DNA of 64,000 nt from Amphiura filiformis (lineage: Eukaryota; Echinodermata; Ophiuroidea; Amphilepidida; Amphiuridae), in contig NC_092646.1 of NCBI RefSeq assembly GCF_039555335.1, positions 33,424,880 to 33,488,879 on the forward strand. Direction: 5' to 3'. The notes under the pieces were generated by a model. That model was not told the origin of the DNA. It saw nothing but the letters and a program-made list of their open reading frames with translations, and ran no database searches. A program made the position numbers and the translations under genes. Shown here in pieces: positions 46,322 to 60,002 of the stretch (positions are counted from its first letter, which is position 1; the number at the start of each line of letters is the position of its first letter).

Positions 46322-49300
46322 CTAAAAGGCATGATAGCTAAATCCTAATAATTACGGTAGTTCTTCAATGGTGAATCCTTATGCAGAAGCCCAAACTCAA
46401 ATTTCAATATTTGGTCAAATTTTGGAACCCCTTGGAAAGGGCCAACATGCCTTTTAGGGCGCAACCTATATGCCATGAAAATGCTTAAAGACTGCAGGTA
46501 GGCAGTCAAGTTTAAAAACACATTTTCCAATCTTTTCAAAACAGGCCAAATAAATAACCTAAAATATTAAAATATGGATAGACTATTTGTAGAAAATGCT
46601 TAAAGACTGCAGTTATGCATTTTCCCATCTTTTCAAAACAGTGGCCAAATAAATAGCCTAAAATATTAAAATTTGAACTAACTCTTAGCCTCGATTTTGA
46701 ATGCATAGACATGTAGCTCTAGTATACCAAGTTTCTTAACACTTGATTCTGAAGAAAACCGGGGAAGAAAACAAGCAAGATTAGGGCTTTTAGGCCTAGG
46801 CCCTACATGTTTTGGGCCATTTCGCCTCAAATTGCAAACTGATATTAAAATGTGACTGCCAGTTGAACTAAATAAATGAAAAGGCATATAATAGTGTATT
46901 GTCATTTGGCAAAACAAGACGATAATATATATTATTTAAAAAAAAGTAGTGGCTGTATTTTTCTGGAATCAGGCAGAGCGCACTGAGCAGGCCTAATGGC
47001 TGCACCATAATAGGCCTATTATACTGTTGCCGCACTGACCATGATGAAGTTCGGCGGCAGTATAGGTCGCCGATCCACGGTAGGCCTAGCGTAGTGTCAT
47101 AGGGGCACGGGGAGCCCCCAATCGATCTGAAATTTTTAAAAAATCCCATAGGAAAATTGCCGAAAAACGGCTTGCCCCCTCCCCCCAATGTGATGACCCA
47201 CGCTATTGGGCTGTGCAGTTTGCACTATTTATGCATACCTCCGGGTGGTGAATTCTCGAAATGGTCACCAAAAATCGCTTCCCTTAAGGCCGTGCCAAAA
47301 AAATCTTTGCCCACCCTTTTAGTTTTATGCAAAATGTCCCCCCTCCCTCCCTCCCTTTTTCGATGCCAAAACATCCTTGAAGCTTGCCCATGCATGCACC
47401 CTTTTGCAAGATTTTGGGGAAGCCAAATTTAAAACCTTAAAATTGTTTAAATTGCACCACCCCTTAGTGTAATTTAAATTAAACTTCTATTTAAAGTAAC
47501 GAAATAAGAGCCTATAATATAGTTAAGAGCATAATGGTAGGTCTTTTAGGGGTGCACCACTTGATGGGGTTGCAAACATCTTTGCCCACCTTTGAGTTAG
47601 AATTTTTGTTGCCCCATTGATGAGTAAAAAAAACACCCAGCCAACTTTTGTATAAAGGTAGGCGTATACATTGAAATTCAAAATTTTAAACAAATTCTCA
47701 TGCCCGTTGAGAATCAAATGGTACATTCCTTAAGCGAGTGTCACCTTGAACATTCTTTACTCTTTCGTTTGGCATTTGGTGGGCTATGCCATGATATATA
47801 TAGGCCTATCAATTTGGAAAAAAGACCCAAATAATTATAATGATTCAGGTCTGAGTTAGACCCTCCCTCGGGTCCGTGGAGAACGATTGGTAATGTAGAT
47901 TACATAGCATTAAAAATCAACCCAAGCGCTCAATGGACTTTCGCGTTCACTTATAATACGAGTATATTTCTATATTGCTGTCGATTTGTGGATGAAGAGG
48001 AATGGGTTTTTGGCATTGAAGAAAATAAGGGGGGGAGTTGGCATTTTTTTCATAAGGCATTACGTAATTATTTATTGTTACATTATCCAGAGATGGAACC
48101 GAACCGAGACTGGGGGCCAGTCTAGGTCTGAGTGTGTCACCCCAAGGTGGTCTCCTGGATAAGGGAGCAAAGAGCTGCAAAGGGCTCCGGCCCGTGACCA
48201 GGAATCCCATTGACAAATAATTTATCAGAGCTTATCAGAGAGGCTGGTAGGCCTTCTCTTCACGGGCGTAGGAGAGGGACCGAGAGGGGTTCAAACTTGC
48301 AAGGCAAGTTCCAAGGGTGCAAAATTTAATGAACTTGTGAAATGGGCTAAAAAGTACAAAAAGGCACAACAACTTAATAATTAAATATCAGGGCCCGAGG
48401 GGCAAGGGCAGGTCAATTCAGTGCTGGGACAATAATTGTTAAGGGTGATGATGTGGCTTGTTTAGCGGTGGTACAGTAATTATGTGTAACCCGGGCGATG
48501 AAGGGGATGAGGGTGGGGGGGCAAATATTTTTAGCAGACCAAATTTAAACGTTACTTTACATTAAACCATGGCTATATACAATAGCAAGCCAAGAGCATG
48601 ATCTACATGATTTTTCAATAGAATTATGTTGTTTGATGATCTGTCTATCTGATTTTTCAACTTGAGTGATATTTCACTCTAGACATAACTCGTTCCTTGT
48701 ACGGGGGGGGGCACTCCCATTTTGGAGGTGATGCGTATGTAGCCTCCCTTTCAGCATCGCTGTCACCGGAAGCCCCCATATTCATTTTTTCAAACACATT
48801 TTCTGTCACCCAAACTTTTCCATTTCATCTGTCACCCAAAAGTCTCCCAAAGACCCTTATTTTTCAATAATTTAAAACCGCAACTTTCATGTTATCACCG
48901 ATTGTGTGACTTATTTGAAATTACAAAGCCATTTGTCCCATTTTGAACTATAATGTTCGAGGCTTCTTTTGGCTCTCACTCAAAGATCCCATTTCAAAAA
49001 GGTGATATTCTACAAAAAAAATTAAGTTCAAATGGTACGACTCTCACCCAATGACTCCATTTTGTACATCTTGCTCTCACCGAATGGCCAATGACCACAT
49101 ATTTTTTTAAATTTTGATCTCACCGAATGCCCCTTACTGTAAAAATTATATCCTTTTATACAATTTTATATTGAAGTGAGCCTCTCGGTTGCTCCTTAAG
49201 AATGTTCAACAACGAGTGATTACGAGTCTAAAACGATCACCATTCTTGGATCTACGGACGAACGGAGGCAACCATGGAGCTATTATAAGATGGAGAGGAA

Positions 49301-50604
49301 ATAGATTACGTAACGCATTGAAACCTTGTGCCGATTTGAAATCTGACAAGCTATTCATCGAAAGGTACCTTTTGTTTGGGACAAAGGGCTTCCACCATTA
49401 AATCGGTAAGCTGACCCGACAGTGTATTAACGCTTTACCTAGCAGGCTACTGTCAAAACAGTGATCAAATGCAAGTCGCGTGAAAGCGCTTAATGGAATG
49501 AAAAGTACATATTGTTATACATAACCCAAGAGTGTGATTGAGTAGCCGTAAGCACAAAAGGCACACATTAGCCGCTAATGCATAGTTCGTTGTCACCCCA
49601 CTGACATTAGGTGCTTCATTTAAATAAATTGAATGCGCCTGCTGAATGATTACACATCATGGCTGCCAGGTCTATAATGGTATTAAATAGCTACGTCCCG
49701 GGAGCTACGTATACATGTAACATATAATAAGTATACCGGTATAGGCCTATATAAAAGTTGTTTTACAAATTGAGATTTTATTTTATTTTATTTTAAGAAG
49801 GAGAATGTCATAATCAGTGGCGTACTGAAGGGGCAGCTCTTCTGTGAGAGGTCTTGGGAGGGGATGAGGTTGAAGGAGGGGATATGAAGAATGAGAGGGG
49901 ACTGGAGGAAGAGAGAAAGAGGAAGAAGTAAAGAGAAATAAATAAATAGACGTAAATAAATAGAAAGGTAAGGAAAATGATAGGAATGAGAGGCGACAAA
50001 ACGTAAGAGGGGATGGAGAAGGGAAGGGAGATAAGAAGAGGGAGTGATACTTTAGTAAGTACAGAGAAAGGAAAAGAAATTAATGACAAATAAATGTAGG
50101 CCTTATAATAATTATTATAGAAACTAAACACAGCCCCCCCCCCCCACACACCGGCCTAACACTAACAGCACTATAGGCAGCCATTCGATGATGCCAATGC
50201 CTTTATGCGTTACGTATTTAAAACGCCCAGTCAGATGTATTTTACACCTGCCAAGCACAAGTCACCCAATTTCGAAAATTGGACGTTGAATGTACACTCT
50301 CATGAATATTGATTGGCAACATTTTCCAATATGTCAGCGCTCAAATCGGACACAATAGAACAATAGACCATTCAGTGCGTTGGAGGCAACCATCTCCACA
50401 CAACGCATGGAATATACATACACAAAAATATTATCAAAAATAATTGATGTTTTAAATATTTAAATCATTTCTTTTTGAAATGGGGGGTGGATTGGGAGTA
50501 TAGTAAATCCAGCTGTCAACAGAATGTTTATGGTACAAATTCGCGTGAAGGGCACACAGTTTTGGCCACATTGAAGTCAAAATGATGAAATATGGCCAGA
50601 GTAG

Positions 50605-50785
50605 TTCTTCTGGGGTGAACCAAACATGCCTAGTTATCAAATTAATCAGCGACACGGTTATCTCTGAATTTGACATGTGCTAATTGATGAACATTAAAAC
50701 ATCAATTAGCACCTGTCAAATTCACCTTGTCAATGATTAATTTGATAACCAGGCAGGTTGGTTCACCCCAGAAGAACGTTTTCTT
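50605..50785. repeat. Foldback element
   Basis: GTTCTTCTGGGGTGAACCAA and its inverse; the centre is TAATTGATGAACATTAAAAC. A diverged copy is at 38125-38275 in CCT8 intron 4. Confidence 0.85.
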
Positions 50786-52059
50786 CTAAATACATTTACT
50801 GTAATTAAAGTACTTGAGGCTTAGTCTTTCACGTGGTATTTTATTGGGCATTACAACCATGCAAAAAAGCAGAAATTTGAGACAAATTGAGGACGTCGCT
50901 GTGGAGCAAAATACACATTATGGCTTTAAAGGCTAAAATGGTTAATTTGGCCAGAAACCCACGTATGCAGGCATCAACATGGGGGGGGGGTTTATTGTGT
51001 GGACCATCCCCCATGATCAAAATATTGGGGGGAGTATCCACCCAGATTTACACCTACGATATATATATATTGAAAAACGTTTTAAAATATTTAATTGATT
51101 AAAGGTATATTTCAGGATATATCATGACCTGAAAAAAAAAATTTGGTTTTCAGGCAAAACTCAGGAGACTTGTTAGTTGTATTAAACAAACTGTTATTTT
51201 CCAATCCCCAAAAAATATATCTGAATAAAAATAGCTGTAGAGTTTGTCAGGAAACTAAACACCACTCATCATCCCTAATGGACAGAGGCGTAGCCAGTTT
51301 TCTTGGTCAGGTGGGTGGGGGATAAAAATGTCAGTGTCAAAGACAGTATAATTGGTGGGGTATATACTGGAAGTTGTTTTTTTACTTTGGGACTGTACAT
51401 GTAAACAGGGCTCCCTGAAGCCTCTGAAGCACCTTGAAGTCTTTACAATTCAAGGTCTTAGTTTTCAAGGACTTTCAAGGTACAAAAGCATAATTTTCAA
51501 GGACTTACCACAACACAAAAAGCTGTGTATTATCTAAAGTGACAGCTCCTCTCCACTCCCCAAATTTAGTCAAAATTATACTTTACGTAAAATTTCAATT
51601 TTCAAGGACTTTCAAGGACCTTGTGCAAATTTCCAGGACTTTTAAGGCCTTGAAAAGGTGTTTTCAAATTCATGGACTTTCAAGGACTGTGGGAACCCTG
51701 TGCAAAGTCTTCACAGGGAAAACATACTGGGATTATTAATGATGCGTACTATAATGTAAGCCTCTTTTTATGAAAGCACTACCATTACAGACACCACACA
51801 CACAGAAATAAATTATAACACTTTTTTTTCACTCCAAAGATTTCATTTAAACTTGTCAATGTTATTTACAACTATAAAAGACACATCAATCAAATTTATA
51901 ATTATACATAATAAACATTAAAAAAGTATAAAAATATTGCATTCTAGACAACTGATAAGCACAATGTGGTAGCAAATTATTACACTTTCTTCACGATAAT
52001 CTAACCTACAATCACTTCAAACCCATGATTAAGTAATTTCAGTAAATATTTGGTCTATA

Positions 52060-52255
52060 TTTAGAGAATAAACGATTGGAATTTTTATTTTGCCTATCCT
52101 CTCATCGTGTGATAGGCGACAGGCAGGTCCAATATTTTGAGTAGTGGATGCCGGCGCGCCGTATCCACTACGATAAAAATATTGGACCTGCCTGTCGCCT
52201 ATCATAGGTAGAAGATAGGCAAAATAAAAATTCCTATAGTTTATTCTCATTCTTA
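52060..52255. repeat. Foldback element
   Basis: GAGAATAAACGATTGGAATT, GATAGGCGACAGGCAGGTCC and the inverse arms around CCGGCGCGCC. Confidence 0.85.
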
Positions 52256-52585
52256 GTCAGTTAAATATTATTTTAATAACTGTAAACAATTTTTCAAAGC
52301 AAACACTAAGTTACCGTCATAAAAACGCCCTCATTATAAAATGAACGAAACTTGTTTACAACTTCACATATTCTGTTGCGCGTACTGCTAGCACGTTCGC
52401 ATATTCCGCACTAGTCTACGCATCCAGCGCGATACATACGCGCACCTATACACGCATGTTACGCATTTATCAAGACGCATGATGGCGTGGGGTGCGTCAC
52501 GTCCTGATAGACGGCACCAAATCATGCGATTGTCCAATCAGAAATGTGTCTACGAACTAGACCACTCCCACTGACTAAGAATGGT

Positions 52586-52920
52586 AATTGAATACCTGAG
52601 TGGAAAAGGGTCCAACTCCATCAAAACTGTTTTTGAGATATAATGTAGAAGCATGTAATATTTTAGCCATAAAGTTTATTGTACTAGTAAATAGCAAATT
52701 TCACGAATGAACAAAATTCTTCTTTAACCCATGGAGTTGGGTCTTTCTTCCATGAAAACTATGAAATATACATGGAAGACATTTAGAAAGTGAATTTTGG
52801 CTCATTTTCCACACACAAGGAAGAACAGTCTGCTGGCAATAAAATGCTGGGTCTAACTCATTTTTGTAAAAAATTAGAGATGGACCCTTCTTTGGACTTT
52901 CTTCCACTTAGGTATAATTC
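52586..52920. mobile_element. MITE-E, short copy
   Basis: AATTGAATACCTGAGTGGAA at the left and CTTCCACTTAGGTATAATTC at the right; the uninterrupted counterpart of the element at 25684-26620. Confidence 0.85.
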
Positions 52921-53382
52921 ATTTGAACACCAAGGAATCTAATTTGAAAATAGCAAGTGACAAAAGGTGGTTGGGTGTCCGTTAACTTTTAGCTCTGAAA
53001 CAAAGACTGTCATTTCATACAGATAGGCCCCAAATATACTCATGTTCTGAAAGACCATCATCAGACATTTACAGTAAATATTTGGATGCCTGTTTGGTTA
53101 CACATTTGCAGTGGTGTAGCTAAGGGCTGTTGCGCCCAGGGCTAAGGATACATTCTTGAAACAATTGCGTGCGTAGTGTGCGAAAATTGACCCAATTTTT
53201 ATTCTTTTCAGCCACTTTTTAGGCTGAATGCCCCCCCCACTTCAAGCCGGATTGGCGCTAATGCCCATGATCAGGACTGACATTTCTTTGAAATCTTATG
53301 TCTAACAATTGTGTAATTATGGGGACTATACCCTACTCAAAGCGTTTCAACCATGGTAATCTATCTTCAGCTAAATAATGTG

Positions 53383-53598
53383 TTAACCCCCTGAGCACTA
53401 CCTGCTGATCTAAACATTGCCTCTGATTGGCCAATTACATGATGTCTTCACTTTAATCACCAATCACAATGGAGCTTTGCAAATAATTCACCCCAATATT
53501 TTTGCGAGGTGAACTTATTCTAACAATGTTGCTGATTGGTCCAATTGATATTGAAAACTTCTTTTTGGCCAATCAGCAGGTAGATCTCACGGGGTTAA
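53383..53598. mobile_element. MITE-B copy
   Basis: 216 bases, TTAACCCCCTGAGCACTACC to GTAGATCTCACGGGGTTAA. Confidence 0.88.
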
Positions 53599-55105
53599 TA
53601 ATTTCCATAGTAGTAATTAGTTTCTCAACAATAGATTATGAGCTTGATCTCATTTTGTATAATAATAACTATAATGTGCGTAGCATGTGCTATTTTTAAA
53701 ATCTATAGCTTTGTAACTTCTTCCTCAATAGACTTATTCAGACAGAATCTGACCTCTGTGTCAGTGTAACACAGAGGTAGTATGAGGTCATGTTCCCTCC
53801 TCATGGTCATTAACTCTAGAAGCACTCTGTGTTAGCTGCAGGGATTGCTTTGTGTTAGTGGGCTCCCACACAAATTTCTCAGTGGTAAATCTTTCCTGTT
53901 AAGCTTTGTGCTAGTTAACAAGATACTTGTTCAGACAGGGGCTAACACTAAGCTACCTCAGAGATAGCTCAGTATGTTAGAGGTAGCTTAGTTGGCTGAA
54001 CAAGGCTATTAAAGGGTAACAAGCTAATTTCACCTTCAACCCTGGCCTAATTTACAATATAATCCCAATATTACATACATCCAAATTTAAATTGTACTTT
54101 TTATACTCAACCTTTTATTCAAATTTTACTCTATACTATTTACTCTGAGCCAAATCCTTACCCTATACTGGGGGTGTACAACTCATTTTCCTATGGTCCA
54201 GGTTCAGCTTTAAGAAGGTACTGGTAAATGCCACTTTCCATACAAATCTCACAAAGACAATTTTGAAATTTTCAAAATATTGACTGAAAATGATTTTGTA
54301 AATTCTACATAAAAACAAACAAAATCTTCATGGAAATTTAAATTTAATGAAACACACACAGCTAAATCTGAAAGGGGCCTCATCTCACTATTAAACCTGC
54401 TACTAAACTAACTCTATCTGAACTTTAAAGGCTAATATTCCCCTCAAGTAAGCAGTTATGATCAATCTTGATTGCTATGGATTGATCCATGACATTGATC
54501 TGGCCCATAGAACTATATGTTGTGCACCCATTCCTAAACAATACAATACAGGCTTATAAAAATTCACTCAAAAATTTTAAAGGATTTTATTTACAGTATT
54601 TGAACAATATAGGCTTAAACTACATACTGTTATTCCTCACTGAACATTTGTTCACCACTTGTTCGATGACTGGAGGAGAGAGTAATGCAGAAAAACATGA
54701 TTTGGGAAAATACTTTTCTTTTTGTTCTTCTCTTACAATTTGGCAATACCTTTTACAAAATATAAACCCTCAAATTGAATGATTTGGAATGTTTTACTGT
54801 ACAAATTGGCAATAAAATCAACATCAAAGCCAAATATATTATCCTTATTACTATGCATACATATTACAAGGCACTTGTTCTTCTTCGGAAGAAATATATT
54901 AAAGAAAATACAAATATATAGTTTGTTTCATAAAAGTTGTACAATATTAACAGAATTCACTCTGTGTACCAATATACTCAATACTATATATCATTATGAA
55001 TTCGGCAGACAGCCGAATCCGGATTCATGTTACGCATGCATTATTTTTGCCTTATGCTGTAATTGTGGCAATATCATCTATGTTTCACACACTCAAAATA
55101 AGAAT

Positions 55106-55206
55106 TAAAGCTCCATTTACAGAGATATCGACTGCTCAGTGCCAGAAGTGGGTAAGTGCAATAGCTTAATAGTACTTAACCACTTCTGGCACTGAGCAGT
55201 CGATAT
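55106..55206. repeat. Short palindrome
   Basis: ATATCGACTGCTCAGTGCCA and its perfect inverse TGGCACTGAGCAGTCGATAT around a ~45-base centre. Confidence 0.85.
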
Positions 55207-55254
55207 ACCAGCAGGTGTCAAAAATCCTGAATTAATGAAAATGTACAAAATATG

Positions 55255-55415
55255 GGCTATTCCAACTAAAATCTATATACCCCCCTATGGAAGACATGAC
55301 CTTAATCTCCCGCACAGGGGGTGTAGATATCAAATGGAGTCACCCATTCAGAAAAACTAAGGTCATGTCTTCCATATAGGGGGTGTATGGATTTCAGCTG
55401 GAATAGCCAAATGGA
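55255..55415. repeat. MITE-D copy
   Basis: GGGCTATTCCAACTAAAATC to GGATTTCAGCTGGAATAGCC, with GAAGACATGACCTT and its inverse inside. Confidence 0.8.
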
Positions 55416-55886
55416 GCTTTGTCTATACTTTTGTACACGACATCTCAGCAAATTTTCTCAAAATCAGGAAATTTCTGAAAGACTGGCATTACAGTATAAC
55501 AGATTCTGTTCTCATCATTAAGAAATTTCATAAATTAATTTATAGTATCAAAAAAATTACACAAAAATAATACAGCTGTAAATCACTTCATTAAATACAA
55601 TGGACGGATGGAACTGTTTCCGATTCCAGAAAAATTTAGTACTAATTTTTTGGGATTAAAAAATGTTATCTCATTTTGCCAACTAAAACATAGCTCATCA
55701 ATGCTTTAGTAACTGGCAATTCAAGTAAAATTTTAATATTTGGCCAACTTTTAGAAATAAGGGCCAAAAACATGCATTTTGGGGTGTTTTTTATTGTATC
55801 AATTGACAATCAAGCCTACAGATGTGTACAAAGTCTAATATTATTGTATACACTATTATTTTATTTTTATAACCAATTATTACAAA

Positions 55887-56229
55887 TTAAAAGGGCATTT
55901 TGTGATCCACAGCCTCATCCCCCACTTTTCTCCAAAAAATTGAGATTTTAATACTACTAGAAACCTGTGGCTACATAATGTTTATGTACCAAAAATTTCT
56001 TGTAGATTAATTTGTTTAGCAAAAATATCTTCAAATTTTAATTTCGTTCCGCATACCAGAACGAAATTACAACAGTGGCCTATGGAGCAGTGTAATACAC
56101 ATAATCATGCATAACTCGCAAAAAGCAAAATCGGAATCAACTGAAATTTTGGGAGTAAGCTTTTTTCGTGGATATCTGCTGAAAAATATCATAAAGAGAG
56201 GATGCTAGGATCACGAAATCCTCCTTTAA
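55887..56229 (-). mobile_element. MITE-A copy 4, reverse orientation
   Basis: 343 bases, from TTAAAAGGGCATTTTGTGAT to ATCACGAAATCCTCCTTTAA; the interior is the reverse complement of the other MITE-A copies. Confidence 0.88.
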
Positions 56230-57857
56230 AACAAAATAATATCTGACCCTATACTCAAGATTTAGTGTGACTGAAATTGTAAGAAACATGCAAATGTTTT
56301 TTGACACATGTTTTGCCCTCCAAAATACCCTAATATAATTTTTTGACTTTTTATCTTGGTTCCAATTAAATGATTAGGATTGAGTTAGAGTTTTATTTGG
56401 CAAACCATGATAATTTTTTTTAATCCTAAAAAATAGTACTATATTTTTTTTTAATCATGAGAAGAGCAATATATAAAATGCAACGAGAAATGGCTGAACT
56501 ATCTATATTTCACACACTTAAAAAGAGTTAATGCTCCATTTATTATAAATTTATATTTTGGCCTATAAAATTGCAAAAATACTTCATTGAATATATACAA
56601 TGGATGGATGGAAATAGGGCAATATAAATGCAACTTAAGTTTGTTCGGCTTATATTAGGCAAAAATTATCCCGTTCTGTTTACTACGTGCGTCAATAATG
56701 TCCCAACTCATGCTTGCGTAAATTCACATAAACACGCCAGTTGTGCATTACGCAACAAACAACTATCGGAAGTGTTGCGCCATTCTATATCAATACAGGG
56801 TGTCATGAGTCTTATTTTTTTTGCCAATTTTAAGTTGAACAAACTTTAGTATTGGCTTATAATACATTTCACACACTTAGACATCAAGCTCCATTTATCA
56901 AAAATATACCGTAAACGTTTGCCTAATGGCGCACCTGGGCTCCATTGCCTTGGGGGTAAATTTCATGTACAAATATAGAACTCCCTCCTCTAAAAATCCC
57001 AACAAGAATTAAGGATATGTGCCCTTATTTGCTGGTGGCATTTTTATGGGAGGGCACTTTTAGTTTGTTTCTAAAAATCCAGTTATGTCAAGGGAGCCCA
57101 TAGCGCCATTAGGCGAACATTTACGGTTTTACACCATAGACCATCAACCATCGATTTTTGATAGTCTCTGTTTCGATGGTCTATGATTAGATATAATCAA
57201 TCATAAATAGCAACAATACAGCTTATATTAGGCCAAGAAGAAAAACATGTGTATCAAAGAAAAACTTTGTCCTCCACCACTTATTAGAACTCTATTTGAA
57301 ATCCACATACTCCCTGTGGAAGATTTTGGAATTTCAATCAAAATTCAACAGTTTAAACAAGTCCAAAATCCAACCAGACATTTTGATCCAAAATGGTAGA
57401 AAAGGTTGAAAGATTTTGGAATTCCAATCAAATTCAAAATAAGGTTTGATGTTGAGGATAAACAAACCATTTTTATTTCTTAGCCTTAAAACACGTTAAT
57501 AAACTTCTTTACAATGGACGGATAGAGGCATACGATAGAATTCAACCAGTACTGGATAAATTCATTATCATATATACTATTTCATGATTTCTCATACTGG
57601 CAAATATACTATACAGGTAGACTAAGTTAGAGAGAATACGCAATCTTGCATTTCTCGCGATCGATCTTGCGTATTAGCACTTTTCTCGCTTTTAAAAGAT
57701 TCATTTCTACCAAGAAAAACCATTTCAGTGCCAGATGTATGCATAATTCGACAACCATTACAACTCAATAGGCTGAAGTTTGATCCGATTTTCCAGCCTG
57801 AGTTTGCAAAAACAACCCATTTTCTGGCACATCCAAGTAACATTACAAGTGATATTC

Positions 57858-57863
57858 TTTATT
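57858..57863 (-). terminator. Probable polyadenylation signal of the RhoGEF gene
   Basis: AATAAA on the minus strand, 82 bases past the stop codon of the last RhoGEF exon. It is the nearest canonical hexamer I found. Confidence 0.5.
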
Positions 57864-57944
57864 TACTACACAAATCATTCAGAATATTGACCTTCTTGCT
57901 TATAGGGTGGCTCCTAGGAAAACCTTTCTTGCAGGGATTCTTCC

Positions 57945-58075
57945 TCAGTCATCTTCACTTGCTGCTTGTATGGCATCTTCGAGGAGCGCAATAAAACCGA
58001 CTTTGTTGTCGTAACTTTCAGTGCTGCATAGCCACTCTCTCTTGGGTGTCTTCAGTGTGAAGGCATTCTGCAAAT
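57945..58075 (-). CDS. RhoGEF last exon, PH C-terminal helix and stop
   Basis: 131 bases: after the split Tyr codon it reads LQNAFTLKTPKREWLC, then FIALLEDAIQAASEDD and TGA. The W/L helix closes the PH fold. Confidence 0.9.
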
Positions 58076-59915
58076 CTGAAAAAAGATATCACCATCATGA
58101 TTAAAGGCAGGTGATCTGATTTTTTTCGTATTGTGTTTTGTACCTCACATTGAGGCCTGTACCAAAAAAATCCAATCCCCAAGTGTTGAGGTAAATTGCA
58201 CTAGCCGTATTGATATTAGAAGTACAAACATGTTTCACAACAGCCCATAGAATGGTATGTGTGGTATACAAGGGGATGAGGCTATCACTTTCCAAAAGTA
58301 ATCAAAGTGCTCAACCACTATAAATAGTGGGGGCGTAATATAACAAGTATTATTTTTCAGGTGACTAACTTTGGAATTAAATGTATATATAAATAAATCC
58401 AAGTAAGTTAAATCATCCACATTAAAGTTCTCAACCAAGAAGGGAGCTGGAATATATTTAAAATGAACTTGGTGGTTGACTAAAGCATTGTTGTTTACAA
58501 TGTTGTTTCATGAAGGCCAGCCAAGCAGGGTAGGCCGACCTACACCACATAAATCTAATATATACAAGAACTGGTCATCCCTGTACCGATGCGTGGCCAC
58601 AAACGTAACCGTCCCGGCTGAAAAATGATTAAAAAAAGGTACGGCAAGAATTTTTCACATCATGTACGTCGAAGATCACTTTTCAATGTGCAAACTGTAG
58701 TTAGGATAATGAAAACTACTAGTAAGCAAGTCTACTAAATGACCTCAAAATCTGAAGAAAAAAAATGGCGGACCGTCGCCGGACCCTTTCCAGAACTAAT
58801 ACAGCATATTTAGCCATTGTCAACATGGGGTCATCGCGAGGAATATTTTCCTTAAATAAAAAACTAACACCTCCGCTGTGTGGTATTTCACGATATAACG
58901 TTAATGGAAAGAAAAGTGCAAATGTTTTTCGTGTTTCGAATCAGACGAGTGACAAGCTCTAATGACGTCATGATGTAAACAACGTAATCGCCATTAATAA
59001 TTAATTGGGTAAACCCAAATATGGAGGTATCCAAAAGTATGCTAATTAGAAGTTCAACGAATCAGAATACGATCCTGGTATCCAATTCTATGCAAATGAG
59101 TTGAAGGAGGTTACGTGAACATGTACACTAGTTCTCATCTAGCTTTAACTAAAAGATCTTTGAGCTACACTCATCAGAAATTATATCTTACATTTAGTGT
59201 CTGGTATATCAGTAGCTAGTAGTTTGTTCAGTGCCACAGATGAATGGTATGTAAACCTTGTCTCGCATCGTTGAGTGTATGGGATATGTCGCAGACTTCT
59301 TCGGGTTATCACTAAGGCATCATTGAATAAGAACGCAGCTAAGTCTTGCGTGTGATCATAGACACTGGAAAACAAAAGAAAACAACATTATTATACACTG
59401 AATAAATTTCTTTTGCACAAAATCATAATTTTATTCACGATTGACAGTTTTGTTTATCATGGTCGATATATATCATCAGAATGATGATGGTTGATCCTCA
59501 CTCCCGGTTTGCTGGATCCTGACTGTAGATGGTGTATTTTGAATTGATCAGTCAGGAGGGGATTGTATACATGACTTATAAGTGGGCTCCTTATCTATAT
59601 TCATGACGTGACTGAAAACGTCAATCATAAGTAAAAACTTGCGAGCGAGCACTCACTCACTCACTCATTTGCTTTACTCACACACTTCACCGACCATTGC
59701 GACCAACCCACTTGCTCAATTAAACAGACTGATAATCTGATTACACATCAAAGGGTTGGTTGATGAATTTACAACTGCTTATGAGGAATGAGGAATAATC
59801 ATTTTAAATGTTTGTTTGTTTGTTTGTTTGTTTGTTTGTTTGTTTGTTTGTTTGTTTGTTTGTTTGTTTGTTTGTTTGTTTGTTTGTTTGTTTGTTTGTT
59901 TGTTTGTTTGTTTGT

Positions 59916-60002
<87 letters not shown>

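Larger units (their letters stand above)
45491..57944. other. Intergenic region between CCT8 and the RhoGEF gene
   Basis: 12.5 kb. The first bases hold the CCT8 promoter and 5' UTR, which I cannot delimit; no TATA box is obvious. The rest holds foldbacks (45988-46321, 50605-50785, 52060-52255, 55106-55206), MITE copies (52586-52920, 53383-53598, 55255-55415, 55887-56229), C/T-rich repeats (47090-47480, 48705-49190) and a G-rich stretch (49840-50060, purine on the plus strand). No gene recognised; the small ORF at 49189-49401 is unassigned. Confidence 0.75.

Noticed and set aside
49189-49401. A possible small basic-protein gene.
   Set aside because: No recognisable family, no splice partners and repeat sequence just upstream; left unassigned.
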